Source of the DNA: Clostridiales bacterium
GTDB taxonomy: Bacteria > Bacillota > Clostridia > Saccharofermentanales > Saccharofermentanaceae
Direction: 5' to 3'
Assembly: GCA_017612755.1 (NCBI GenBank)
Contig: JAGAFH010000043.1
Span: 1-5,756 of the forward strand
Length of the DNA: 5,756 nucleotides
Positions 5,715-5,756 of this stretch are shown piece after piece. A program made the position numbers and the translations under genes. The notes beneath the pieces are model-generated. The model was not told the DNA's origin. It was given only the letters and a program-made list of their open reading frames with translations, and searched no databases. Position 1 is the stretch's first letter; every line of letters begins with the position of its first letter.

Positions 5715-5756
5715 TCAGGAAGCAGTTTACCAGGATGGCCTTGTGGGCGTGAAGCC
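5707..5756 (-). CDS. 3' end of an unidentified gene upstream of the acetyltransferase (truncated by window edge)
   Basis: On the - strand one frame from the window edge encodes 15 residues, LHAHKAILVNCFLND, before TGA at 5709-5707. Its codons (GCC, AAG, ATC, CTG, TTC) match neighbouring genes. It would overlap the acetyltransferase start by 8 nt. A second frame (ending PGKLLPE, with TGA in an ATGA overlap at 5711-5714) is also open but looks less protein-like. The product is not identifiable from so little sequence. Confidence 0.45.
   Translation of the reverse strand, partial: LHAHKAILVNCFLND

Noticed and set aside
1..5756. CRISPR array, insertion sequence, phage or toxin-antitoxin elements
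   Set aside because: No regularly spaced direct repeats, transposase or integrase motifs, or toxin-antitoxin pair were seen on either strand.

Overview
The window looks like a chromosomal segment of a low- to mid-GC Gram-positive bacterium, most likely a member of the Clostridia. Three things support this. Veg (a Firmicutes family) sits just upstream of ispE, as in the Bacillus subtilis veg-sspF-ispE region. The veg promoter is a textbook SigA promoter. Ribosome binding sites such as GGAGGA and AGAAGG precede most genes. Genus-level assignment from this sequence would be a guess. No mobile element, CRISPR array, tRNA or rRNA was seen.

Left part (1-3448, + strand): a tightly coupled ABC exporter operon. 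It holds the C-terminal end of a single-pass surface protein with an outward-facing domain, a 253-residue MacB/LolD/BceA-type ATPase overlapping it by 8 nt, and a 780-residue permease with two FtsX-type halves, 3 nt further on. No response regulator or sensor kinase is visible, and the substrate cannot be read from the sequence. A strong hairpin terminator follows the permease.

Middle (3449-5191, + strand): two bases after that terminator's T-run lies a perfect SigA promoter (TTGACA, 17 bp, TATAAT) with a short leader driving veg. A second hairpin terminator follows veg. Directly behind it come a small unrecognised membrane protein and ispE (MEP-pathway isoprenoid synthesis), which overlap by 14 nt. 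The membrane protein sits where B. subtilis has sspF. How this pair is transcribed past the veg terminator is an open question. A TATAAT box just before the hairpin could place a start site inside the hairpin's 5' arm.

Right part (5181-5756, - strand): a GNAT-family acetyltransferase that overlaps ispE tail to tail by 11 nt, preceded on its own strand by what appears to be the last codons of another gene running off the right edge.

Overall most genes are ordinary for Clostridia. The least described pieces are the small membrane protein coupled to ispE, the surface-protein partner of the exporter, and the compact terminator/promoter architecture around veg.
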